This document shows, in pieces, positions 1-6,123 of a DNA stretch of 12,863 nt. How positions within the stretch are numbered: position 1 is the stretch's first letter; every line of letters starts with the position of its first letter. The stretch is from assembly GCA_023228865.1 (NCBI GenBank), contig JALOAH010000100.1, positions 1-12,863 of the forward strand, given 5' to 3'. The notes under the pieces are model-generated. The model was not told the DNA's origin, ran no database searches, and saw nothing but the letters and a program-made list of their open reading frames with translations. Origin of the DNA: Porticoccaceae bacterium. GTDB taxonomy: Bacteria; Pseudomonadota; Gammaproteobacteria; Pseudomonadales; Porticoccaceae. The translations under genes and the position numbers were made by a program.

Positions 1-28
1 TGCCGATTCAGGCATTGAAAGATGAGAT

Positions 29-676
29 TTAGGTAACAGTCTCTGGCATTCCGATAATCTTTCCAAAAGGTACCATTTTCCTTTTATAGTCCACGTAGAG
101 GTGGGAGACATAGCATTGATTGCGATTCTTCGACTCTAGGAACAAAAGCACTTTCCATATCCACTGTAACACCGTGCGGGCGTCTTTCGGCCCAACGTTT
201 GCCGGGTTGGTATTCAATCCGAGTCTTTTGGTCTTGCCCGTGGCAGCATCTACATTTTCCGCATATTTCCTGTCCCCTGAGCTGCGTCGATTTGACGAAC
301 GAAGCGACATGTCGCCATTTGAGTTGCGATCAATCGAAACTTCCCAGAGGTGGTTGTGCATCAAGATATCTCTAATTACGAAGAGTTCTTTTGCTTCAGC
401 CAGATAAGGAAAATCCTGATACAGATCATTCAAATACGAAGGGACGGGTTTCGAGTCCAAGTCTTTTCCAGTAGCGTTGTTCATATAGCGAACTCGCATG
501 GTATAAGACTCAAGTGATGCCACGGCGAGAATTATTATAGATATGGCATAGGCATTTTCATAATACCCAGCTTTTATGGTTGGCTGATCTCCCTTGTCAT
601 GTTTCTCTAGCTTTTCTAATAGTGTTGCGATTGGGTCAAAAAAGGAACCCCCAATAATAGATACGAACTCATTCAT
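29..676 (-). CDS. HEPN-motif protein, putative RNase
   Basis: About 215 aa, mostly helical at both ends. Near residues 103-108 it reads RDILMH, an R-polar-x3-H arrangement matching the RNase motif (Rx4-6H) of HEPN-fold proteins. An earlier helix around residues 50-65 (LAVASLESYTMRV) resembles the first HEPN helix. HEPN proteins usually cut RNA in toxin-antitoxin, abortive-infection and other defence systems; that role here is inference from one short motif. The ATG at 676 was chosen; a GTG at 679 is directly adjacent. The nearest Shine-Dalgarno-like AAGGA lies about 13 nt upstream, so initiation looks weak. The gene follows the XRE regulator on the same strand after a 47-bp gap, so they may be co-transcribed. 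Its DNA is visibly AT-richer than the packaging and replication genes, suggesting separate acquisition. It could also be a non-catalytic HEPN or an unrelated helical protein. Confidence 0.6.
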   Translation of the reverse strand: MNEFVSIIGGSFFDPIATLLEKLEKHDKGDQPTIKAGYYENAYAISIIILAVASLESYTMRVRYMNNATGKDLDSKPVPSYLNDLYQDFPYLAEAKELFVIRDILMHNHLWEVSIDRNSNGDMSLRSSNRRSSGDRKYAENVDAATGKTKRLGLNTNPANVGPKDARTVLQWIWKVLLFLESKNRNQCYVSHLYVDYKRKMVPFGKIIGMPETVT

Positions 677-726
677 CACTTAACATAATTCCTTGTTGGC
701 GCCATTTATGACTGGCTAAAAGGTGA

Positions 727-963
727 TTATGAGTGGCAATCTTTGAGCATGTCTACCAGCTTGTGGGGATCAAGCCCAATCACGGTGCAAAGCTCCAGAG
801 TCTCCACGAAGTCAATCCGGCGTTCTCCGCTTTCGACCTTGGCAACATACGATTGGGGTTTGTTCAGCAACGCAGCAACATCCACCTGGCGTAGATTCGC
901 ACGAAGTCTCGCCGCCTTCAGTTCTTCTCGCAGCAAGTTGTGTTTGTCGCTGTTTTGGTACAT
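727..963 (-). CDS. XRE-family HTH regulator, controller-protein-like
   Basis: 78 aa. A Cro/C1-type helix-turn-helix covers about residues 10-70, with LRQVDVAALLNKPQSYVAKV forming the turn and recognition helix and a typical ESGERR ending. Size and layout match restriction-modification controller (C) proteins and small XRE repressors. The frame is open upstream to 1101, but that would run through the palindrome at 991-1007 and into the divergent gene, and the conserved domain begins just after the ATG at 963, so this start is preferred. The ribosome site is poor. It faces a GIY-YIG nuclease gene across an 87-bp divergent promoter region and precedes the HEPN gene. The likely role is to repress, or time, expression of both flanking genes through the palindrome (inference). 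Confidence 0.85.
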   Translation of the reverse strand: MYQNSDKHNLLREELKAARLRANLRQVDVAALLNKPQSYVAKVESGERRIDFVETLELCTVIGLDPHKLVDMLKDCHS

Positions 964-990
964 CGAGGAATGATGTACTATGCCCCTCAA

Positions 991-1007
991 TATCCCATTT
1001 TGGGATA
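991..1007. promoter_or_regulatory. Palindromic operator between XRE regulator and GIY-YIG gene
   Basis: TATCCCATTTTGGGATA is a perfect 7-bp inverted repeat with a 3-bp centre, midway between two divergent starts (963 on -, 1051 on +). A -10-like GATAAT at 1004-1009 for the + strand gene overlaps its right half, and no good -35 is visible. Position and symmetry suit a dimeric HTH regulator, presumably the adjacent XRE protein; the binding itself is inference. Confidence 0.65.
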
Positions 1008-1050
1008 ATTTGTCGAAAGCGAACGGAGCAGCAGAGGAGCAATAAGGGGA

Positions 1051-1851
1051 ATGGACTTGTTCGATATTCTCCGCGTGAACCCCACGGAAACAAAGGTCCA
1101 TCTGGCGGGATGGAATGGGGAGGAGGACCCGTTAGATGTCTATTTTGCTGGGGACTTCCAAGTGTGGCAGGAACACCAGACCAGGCGCAACTTTCAGCGC
1201 CGGTATGTCCTCAGTCTCATCAGGTATCCGGGGAACAACCTTTGGTTGTTTGTGGGGCTATACGAAGTCAAGGGCATCGTGGGAGCAGACGAAAATGGTT
1301 ATCACTTCTACGATACCGAATTGTCATCCATTGGGCTGGACCTAAAAGGGCGTCTCATCGTCCAGCATGCTCGCAAGGGCAGAAACTCCTACCCCTATGG
1401 GGAGAATGTTCAAGGGGCAGCCCGTGTCTACGAGGTCAAGCCCGAACCGTTGGCGTTTGCCGATTTCACAAGCTACAAGGATGTACAGCTTACGCGCCCG
1501 AAGCTGGAATTGCTGTTCAAGCACTCATACCCCTCGTGGAAAGCTGCGCTGTCGTCGGTGGCTGGCGTCTACCTCATTACCGATTCGGTCAACGGCAAAA
1601 TGTATGTTGGTAGCGCCTACGGGGAGGGGGGTATATGGAACCGTTGGGCGGAGTATGTCAATACCTATCATGGCGCCAACAGGGACTTCCTAAAGCTGTA
1701 TGGGGAAGCGGGACCCGAAGGGTTCCACCAATTCGAGTATTCGATTCTGGAAACCACGGATATAGAGGCATCACCGGATCAAGTTGTCGCATTGGAAAGT
1801 CGATGGAAGGACAGGCTGCTTACGCGAAAATTTGGGTATAACTCGAATTAA
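1051..1851 (+). CDS. GIY-YIG nuclease-family protein, putative restriction/defence endonuclease
   Basis: 266 aa with a C-terminal GIY-YIG nuclease domain from about residue 168 to the end. The GIY half is GVY at 172-174 and the YIG half is MYVG at 184-187. A helix Arg sits at 198 in WNRWAEY, the probable metal-binding Glu is 249 in ALESRWKDR, and the conserved terminal Asn is in GYN at 262-264. All expected catalytic positions are present, so the protein is probably active. The N-terminal ~165 residues (rich in W, Y and F, e.g. WNGEEDPLDVYF) form a domain I do not recognise by function; it may recognise DNA. The GGGGA next to the ATG and GAGGAG just upstream could bind ribosomes. No methyltransferase gene is nearby, so a modification-dependent or non-classical nuclease is more likely than a standard R-M enzyme. 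Divergent from an XRE regulator and close to a HEPN gene, it looks like defence cargo (inference). Confidence 0.85.
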   Translation: MDLFDILRVNPTETKVHLAGWNGEEDPLDVYFAGDFQVWQEHQTRRNFQRRYVLSLIRYPGNNLWLFVGLYEVKGIVGADENGYHFYDTELSSIGLDLKGRLIVQHARKGRNSYPYGENVQGAARVYEVKPEPLAFADFTSYKDVQLTRPKLELLFKHSYPSWKAALSSVAGVYLITDSVNGKMYVGSAYGEGGIWNRWAEYVNTYHGANRDFLKLYGEAGPEGFHQFEYSILETTDIEASPDQVVALESRWKDRLLTRKFGYNSN

Positions 1852-1862
1852 CCGAAGGTAGA

Positions 1863-1943
1863 GAAGCCACCCCGCCCCATCGTCAGCAGTCGACACGATC
1901 CCCGGCCAACCAAACGGGGATTATATCAAGACGGGGTGGCTTC
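1863..1943. repeat. Long nested inverted repeat at convergent gene junction
   Basis: GAAGCCACCCCG (1863-1874) and its exact reverse complement CGGGGTGGCTTC (1932-1943) enclose 57 bp. Inside, ATCCCC (1898-1903) and GGGGAT (1916-1921) form a second stem. It lies 11 bp after the GIY-YIG stop and before the convergent 256-aa gene. No T tract follows either strand, so it is not a classical terminator. It may act as a bidirectional transcription block or mark a module boundary. Confidence 0.6.
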
Positions 1944-1952
1944 ATGCGGTAA

Positions 1953-1970
1953 AGCTACCGGCGGGTAGCT
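1953..1970 (-). terminator. Short stem-loop overlapping stop codon of the 256-aa gene
   Basis: AGCTACC (1953-1959) pairs with GGTAGCT (1964-1970) with a 4-nt loop. Read on the - strand, it begins at the stop codon of the upstream gene and is followed by only TTTACC. A weak terminator at best. Confidence 0.35.
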
Positions 1971-2740
1971 CAAACTTGGTGGGCGGCCTCCTCGATACCT
2001 TCCTCCGCCTCGGCAACCGCCTTGCGGGCCAGTGCATTCGAGAGGTTGGACAGCGGATCGGCGAGGCCCCGGACAAATTCCCGGTTGGCGTTAATGGCAG
2101 TCTGGAAGGCGACCTGCACGCCTTTTAGCTTGGTGTTTACCCGCTGCCATACCGGCCCAACAACACGTTCCGCGAACTCGGCAGCGGGGAAGGGGCGGCG
2201 GTCCCGGGGGCGGCGGTCGATCACGGTGCAGATGGCGGCGGCCAGCACCGTATCGTTGCCCATAATTGCTTGGCGGGCGGCGGCTTCCAGCTCCTTGGGT
2301 CCGGCACCGTCGAGCTGCATCTGGTACTGGGTGCGCTTTGCATCGCCCAAGGCAGTACGGCCCAGCAGCATTACCGGACTCTCACACAGCGACTGGATGG
2401 CGGCGGCTTCGTCGGCGTAGGCTTTCAGGGTCCGTAGCATCTCCGTCCGTTCGTTCTCGCTGCTCTCAACCAGCTTGTGGCGCATATTCCGTACCCGCTG
2501 GGCTTCCTGCTGCTTGGCGAAGTCCTTGGCGGCGGCTCGGTTGTCGGGGTTGGTATCCCGGACAAGTTCGCTGCTCTCATGGGCAAATTTCTGCCGGGCC
2601 TCGTGGTATGTGGCTTGCAGCTTCTCGATCTTGCGGGCGAAGGCTTTTACTGTTTCTGCGGCGCGGTCGCTCAGTTGCTGGACGCGATCCTCAGAATAGG
2701 GGATGTTAGAAGGGACAGAATCGAAGTTAATTGTTGGCAT
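1970..2740 (-). CDS. SOS-controlled helical protein of unknown function
   Basis: 256 aa, not recognised. It is Ala/Glu/Arg-rich and strongly helical: residues ~15-115 look like a coiled coil (charged heptad-like runs such as DRAAETVKAFARKIEKL), and the C-terminal ~40 residues are again amphipathic helix. There is no signal peptide or membrane segment. The start is well supported by AGAGGAGG 5 nt before the ATG. It is the last - strand gene of the packaging cluster, but it has its own 142-bp upstream region holding a LexA box, so DNA damage should induce it separately. Possible roles are scaffold or assembly-interfering protein, antirepressor, or packaging accessory. None can be chosen from sequence alone. 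Confidence 0.8.
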   Translation of the reverse strand: MPTINFDSVPSNIPYSEDRVQQLSDRAAETVKAFARKIEKLQATYHEARQKFAHESSELVRDTNPDNRAAAKDFAKQQEAQRVRNMRHKLVESSENERTEMLRTLKAYADEAAAIQSLCESPVMLLGRTALGDAKRTQYQMQLDGAGPKELEAAARQAIMGNDTVLAAAICTVIDRRPRDRRPFPAAEFAERVVGPVWQRVNTKLKGVQVAFQTAINANREFVRGLADPLSNLSNALARKAVAEAEEGIEEAAHQV

Positions 2741-2808
2741 GGCGGCCTCCTCTGTTATTTAACCCGGGAAGCCCTTGTGGTGCGTGGTGGGGCTATTCCC
2801 AATCCGTA

Positions 2809-2828
2809 TACTGTACGAATATACAGTT
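2809..2828 (-). promoter_or_regulatory. LexA (SOS) box upstream of the 256-aa gene
   Basis: TACTGTACGAATATACAGTT contains CTGT-N8-ACAG exactly (2811-2826), the LexA operator of Enterobacteria, Pseudomonas and relatives, with near-consensus flanks. It lies about 70-90 bp upstream of the ATG at 2740, in a gap with no other gene, and overlaps -10-like TATA sequences on the - strand. Damage-activated RecA would remove LexA and switch the gene on, which is the usual cue for prophage induction. Binding is inferred from the match. Confidence 0.8.
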
Positions 2829-2882
2829 AAGGTAAGGATAAACCCCGGCCACAGAGGGAGTAAAGGAGGAAAAGTTGTCGGT

Positions 2883-3140
2883 TTAAGGGGTGTTTCGCCA
2901 TCCGCGTTGCCGGATATAGGCTTCCCTCGATTCAGCGTCCGGGAACGTCAATTCCCTCACTGGCTCGATACCTTGCCGGTCCTCCTCGTCCAATAAATAG
3001 TATGTTGCGGATTCGTTAACAATCAGTAGAAACTGGCCATCCTCCTCACAGGTATAAACGGCTCCGCCCTCGAAACCACCGATCAAAGTCATGTTTTCGC
3101 CGTTTTCCATTCTTTCCGCTCGTTTCTTGGTTTTGGTCAT
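2883..3140 (-). CDS. Hypothetical protein, 85 aa
   Basis: Not recognised. It is an acidic small protein with a basic N-terminus (MTKTKKRAERMENGE), then a probable beta-rich middle (GGAVYTCEEDGQFLLIV, ESATYYLL) and a short helical tail. It begins 1 bp after the TerL stop codon, so it is very likely co-transcribed and translationally coupled. An internal ATG at 3110, preceded by GGAAAGA, is a credible alternative start that would remove the basic leader. The tight spacing suggests a packaging-related or regulatory role, but nothing in the sequence defines it. Confidence 0.7.
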   Translation of the reverse strand: MTKTKKRAERMENGENMTLIGGFEGGAVYTCEEDGQFLLIVNESATYYLLDEEDRQGIEPVRELTFPDAESREAYIRQRGWRNTP

Positions 3141-3141
3141 C

Positions 3142-4536
3142 CTACACCCAAATCACCCGCTCCTCCCGGGGTGGTTCCGCAGTGCTGCCAAAGTGCGACA
3201 TTCGCGCTCCCGGGCGCTGGCCAGCGATCAGGTAGCTGGTGGCGTCCAGCATGTGGTCGTTAGCGGCAGAATCCACATCCTCCGGGTTGCGGCTGTCTCG
3301 GGGTAGGGTCGGGACCGTCGCCAGCCAGTAGCGGCAGCGGGAGGCCACATAGAAGTCACCGTTCACCATCAGCTCCTTCAGGTACTCGAAGCGGGGCACC
3401 CGCGCACCCTTCCGGGCGGGACTTACCCGCACCCCGGCGGCACGGAACATCTCCGAGATGCTGGCTTCCAGCTTTCCGGCGGTCTTGGCTTCGGCGGCGG
3501 CGTCGATCAGCCCACGGCAGCGGGTCTCGTTGCGGCGGGCAAGGGCATGGAGCGCCGGGGCGATCTGTCCCGGCGTCTTGGCTGTGCCCCTCGCCATGTT
3601 GCGGGGGTCGCACTCGAAGTGCTCGTCATGGATGCACCATGCCCCCTTGGGCAACACCCGGTCATCCCTCAGCCGGACATCGTGGGCCAGCTTCCCGCCC
3701 AACACAGTGGCGCATGGGGCGGCGCTGCCCCAGTCAATCGACAACTTCAGGTTGCTAAACAGGTGCGGCGGTATCTCGTGGTGGTCATAGACCATCTTGT
3801 CCATGGTCCAGATACCGGCGAAGTAATCGCCAACAATGGCGGACCAGTCGCCAAAGCGGTGGGCCTTATACAGCGCCGGGTCCGTGTGCTGCAATACAGA
3901 AAAATTGCGTTTATAGGCTTCCGGCAGGTGGGGGTTGTCGTCCACGGTCGAAGGGGCATAGACCCACTGCTGGTCGGCAAACTCGAAGGGTGCCCAAGGA
4001 ACACGGCCAGTCACGTAGCGGTCTGCTATAGCAGAGTGGTTGGCCCCGCCGGGGTTGCCCGCCAACACCATCCGCAGCGGCACACCCGGGGCGCGAAGGG
4101 TCAAGGCCAGGTTGTCGATCACCGGCAGGTCTGGGCCTTCCCCGGCCTCGTCAACAACGATCAACGAGAAGGTCATGCCCTGCACGGTGTCCTGCAAGGC
4201 GCTGGCGGACTCGCAATGGGTCAGGGCGATAGTTGCCCCATTGGGAAGCCGGAACACATTGTCGTTCTGGTTATAGCCCACATTGGCGCCGTAGGCAGAG
4301 CGCAGCAGCCCGCGCATCTCCTCAGCAAACTGGAGCAGGGACTTTAACCGGCGGCGCGTTACCAACACCCGGGCTTTACTCCGGTACTGGTTGCAGTGGC
4401 GAAGGACCAACAACTGGATCGCAAAGGACTTGCCGCCACCACGGCCCCCGCCCAGAAACAGGAAGTGGTCCTCCGGCACCGACAACACCGATGCTTGGAA
4501 GGGGGTAGGGCGGATTGCATCAATCTTGGCGGACAT
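3142..4536 (-). CDS. terL: Phage terminase large subunit (TerL)
   Basis: 464 aa, a usual TerL length. TerL is the ATP-driven DNA-packaging motor and headful or cos nuclease. The N-terminal ATPase shows an adenine-binding PTPFQ near residue 12, a Walker A GGGRGGGKS near 30-38, Walker B LIVVDE near 126-131 and a coupling motif LAGNPGG near 159-165. The C-terminal RNase H-like nuclease starts with LSIDWGSA near 267, has an acidic LIDAAAE near 345 and ends with NDHMLDATSYL near 427, giving the expected acidic metal-binding residues. Both halves look intact. The ATG at 4536 is preferred to the TTG just before it because GAGGG sits about 6 nt upstream. It overlaps the TerS-like gene by 17 bp. Instead of portal and capsid genes, an 85-aa unknown protein follows, which is unusual for a complete phage. 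Confidence 0.93.
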   Translation of the reverse strand: MSAKIDAIRPTPFQASVLSVPEDHFLFLGGGRGGGKSFAIQLLVLRHCNQYRSKARVLVTRRRLKSLLQFAEEMRGLLRSAYGANVGYNQNDNVFRLPNGATIALTHCESASALQDTVQGMTFSLIVVDEAGEGPDLPVIDNLALTLRAPGVPLRMVLAGNPGGANHSAIADRYVTGRVPWAPFEFADQQWVYAPSTVDDNPHLPEAYKRNFSVLQHTDPALYKAHRFGDWSAIVGDYFAGIWTMDKMVYDHHEIPPHLFSNLKLSIDWGSAAPCATVLGGKLAHDVRLRDDRVLPKGAWCIHDEHFECDPRNMARGTAKTPGQIAPALHALARRNETRCRGLIDAAAEAKTAGKLEASISEMFRAAGVRVSPARKGARVPRFEYLKELMVNGDFYVASRCRYWLATVPTLPRDSRNPEDVDSAANDHMLDATSYLIAGQRPGARMSHFGSTAEPPREERVIWV

Positions 4537-4945
4537 CAATTACCCTCGCATAGTCATCAGGGGACAGGGCGGCGTTAATCTGGATCAGCACCCGGGGGGC
4601 ATCGTCGCTGTTGCCGTCGCCTTTGTTAATCTTGTAAATGCGGTCGGCCAGCCATTCCGCTGCCCGCTCCGAACCTTCGTTTTTCATCTTGTCTTTCATA
4701 AACGACACAATCTCACCGGCACCCTCGGCACGGCCTTCTTCGAGGGCAAGTGCCAGTGGCGATAATTCACCCTCTTCTGTGTCCTCCTTCAATACTCGCC
4801 ACTGTGCTGGGGTAAGGCCCAGGGCACGGCGGATGGTGTGTTCCCGGCAGCCCTCCTGTGCCAGCTCGCGGGCAACGTCAAGGTTGCGATCATCGAGCGC
4901 CGGGAGGTTGTCAGGCTTCGGTGTCAGTTGTTTCTTGTCGGGCAC
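4520..4945 (-). CDS. Terminase small subunit-like protein (TerS)
   Basis: 141 aa from the GTG at 4945. This start is chosen over the in-frame ATG at 4996 because GGAGGAGG lies 6-7 nt upstream, and the longer version would be buried in the recombinase gene. A helix-turn-helix-like segment covers about residues 24-53 (VARELAQEGCREHTIRRALG followed by LTPAQWRVL), where small terminases bind the packaging site. A helical middle (~60-105) could be the oligomerisation region. It overlaps the end of the recombinase by 35 bp and the start of TerL by 17 bp. The TerS assignment rests on position, size and the N-terminal HTH; sequence similarity to a named TerS family is not evident by eye. Confidence 0.7.
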   Translation of the reverse strand: MPDKKQLTPKPDNLPALDDRNLDVARELAQEGCREHTIRRALGLTPAQWRVLKEDTEEGELSPLALALEEGRAEGAGEIVSFMKDKMKNEGSERAAEWLADRIYKINKGDGNSDDAPRVLIQINAALSPDDYARVIDVRQD

Positions 4946-5543
4946 GTTTCGCCTCCTCCAACTCTGTTTTAATGCGGTAAGCCGTCGAATAGCCAACGCG
5001 GGTGGTGCGGGTTATCCGTGTTATGGGAATGCCGCCCTCAAGCATGGCCGTTATGCGGTGCTCTACCGCCGGGGGTATCTTCGGCCTGCCCAGCTTCTTT
5101 CCCTTGGCCCGGGCACGTTCTAAGCCCAGCAAGGTGCGCTCCCGGATCATCTCCCGCTCGAATTCCGCGAAGGACCCCATCACGTTAAACATCAACTGGC
5201 CCATCGGGGTCGAGGTATCGAGCGCCATGTTGTGGATAAACAATCCCGCCTTCAGGGCTTCTAACTCCGCCACCATGGCGATCAGGTGCGGCAGGCTCCG
5301 GCCCAGCCGGTCAAGTGCGGTGGCCGCCACCATATCGACTTCCCCCAGCGTGGCGGCGGTCAGCATGGCATCGAGTCCGGGGCGTTTATCCCTGCCTTTC
5401 TTGCCGCTAATGCCCTCATCGACAAATTCCCCGGCGATGGTGTGGCCCCGGCCCTGCGCCCAAAGGCGAAGCGCCAGCAACTGGTTCTCAACGGTCTGGT
5501 CACGGTGGGTCGATACCCGGGCGTATAAAGCCACTCTTGTCAT
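4911..5543 (-). CDS. Serine recombinase, resolvase/invertase family
   Basis: 210 aa. The catalytic domain opens with VALYARVSTHRDQ, placing the nucleophile Ser11 with Arg9 beside it. Other family signatures are DEGISGKKGRDKRPGLDAML (42-61), the ALDRLGRS arginines (Arg79, Arg82) and GQLMFNVMGSFAEFERE (115-131), followed by the RTLLGLERARAKGKKLGRP linker. A C-terminal HTH at ~162-195 (ITRITRTTRVGYSTAYRIK) binds DNA. This is a complete Hin/Tn3-resolvase-type enzyme. The frame is open to 5705, but the conserved domain starts at the ATG at 5543, preceded by AGGGA. It heads the TerS-TerL operon and lies next to the origin, so it may resolve multimers, invert a segment or act as the first late-operon regulator. 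A 12-bp inverted repeat just upstream may be part of its site. Confidence 0.92.
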   Translation of the reverse strand: MTRVALYARVSTHRDQTVENQLLALRLWAQGRGHTIAGEFVDEGISGKKGRDKRPGLDAMLTAATLGEVDMVAATALDRLGRSLPHLIAMVAELEALKAGLFIHNMALDTSTPMGQLMFNVMGSFAEFEREMIRERTLLGLERARAKGKKLGRPKIPPAVEHRITAMLEGGIPITRITRTTRVGYSTAYRIKTELEEAKRARQETTDTEA

Positions 5544-5589
5544 GGTTCTAATCCCTAAACGTATATACAAACGATATGCATTTATCTTA

Positions 5590-5686
5590 CTCCGAAAACG
5601 TACGACTATCGAGGGAAAATCTATAACAAACAAGAGGTTGGAATATATGGCCTTCCGGCGGTGGCATTTCCGAGACGTTTTCGGAG
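5590..5686. repeat. 12-bp inverted repeat pair upstream of serine recombinase
   Basis: CTCCGAAAACGT (5590-5601) and ACGTTTTCGGAG (5675-5686) are perfect reverse complements separated by 73 bp. They sit 47-143 bp upstream of the recombinase start and next to the origin repeats. They could be recombinase binding subsites or an operator pair. No further symmetry extends the arms. Confidence 0.5.
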
Positions 5687-5742
5687 GGGGTGGTTTTGGC
5701 CACACAGGGGCGGGGCGGGAGGTCTATGGCCCAAGGGGAATG

Positions 5743-6045
5743 GTCAGTGACGGGTAGCAGTTTTCATCGACTCAGTACGGTCAGTATGGAGTCAGTATTC
5801 TTAACTATATGAATTTATTATATTTTATTATAAATATACTAACTATACTGGGTATACTGACCTAAAGAGTCTAGGAGATATTCTCACTGCTCCCTATCGT
5901 CTGCTGGGCATATCACCGAATTTTCCTAGAGAAAAAATCGGGGCGGTATACTCAGTATGGTCAGTACATTTTCACCGGAGGCCACGGCCCGCATGGATTT
6001 CGTTCGTACTGACCTGATTCCCGGGTCAGTATATTCGGTACTGAC
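5743..6045. other. Candidate replication origin with iterons and AT-rich tract
   Basis: Octamers of the form (G/C)TCAGTA(C/T) occur at 5771, 5780, 5791, 5951, 5960 and 6025. The opposite orientation occurs at 5854, 6006 and 6038. Weaker copies start at 5743, 5836 and 5845. Several are 9 bp apart. They flank an almost pure A+T run (about 5802-5840) suitable for unwinding. The cluster lies directly downstream of the primase-helicase gene, as the P4 ori/crr repeats lie near the alpha gene (family knowledge). Nothing else in this 580-bp gene-free stretch (5544-6123) looks coding. Origin function is inferred. Confidence 0.7.
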
Positions 6046-6082
6046 CTCAGCACCCCCACTCCGAACATCAGCCCACCAATCA

Positions 6083-6111
6083 GAAAAAAACGGCGAGCAT
6101 GGCCCGCCGTT
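6083..6111 (-). terminator. Intrinsic terminator of the primase operon
   Basis: On the - strand, AACGGCG pairs with CGCCGTT (arms 6105-6111 and 6089-6095, 9-nt loop) and is followed by a run of Ts (the A run at 6084-6090). It begins 12 nt after the primase-helicase stop codon and would insulate the origin from the early operon. Confidence 0.8.
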
Positions 6112-6123
6112 GAGTAGGGTTAT

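Noticed and set aside
964..1101. N-terminal extension of the XRE regulator to 1101
   Set aside because: The extension would overlap the operator and the start of the divergent GIY-YIG gene and adds no conserved sequence.
29..1851. Classical type II restriction-modification system
   Set aside because: Controller-like and nuclease genes are present, but no methyltransferase motifs occur in any frame of the window.
3547..4347. 266-codon + strand frame
   Set aside because: Antisense to TerL, which has complete Walker and nuclease motifs. No recognisable domain or start context.
5743..6045. CRISPR array
   Set aside because: Repeats are only 8 bp, in both orientations and unevenly spaced, with no unique spacers. 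They fit replication iterons.
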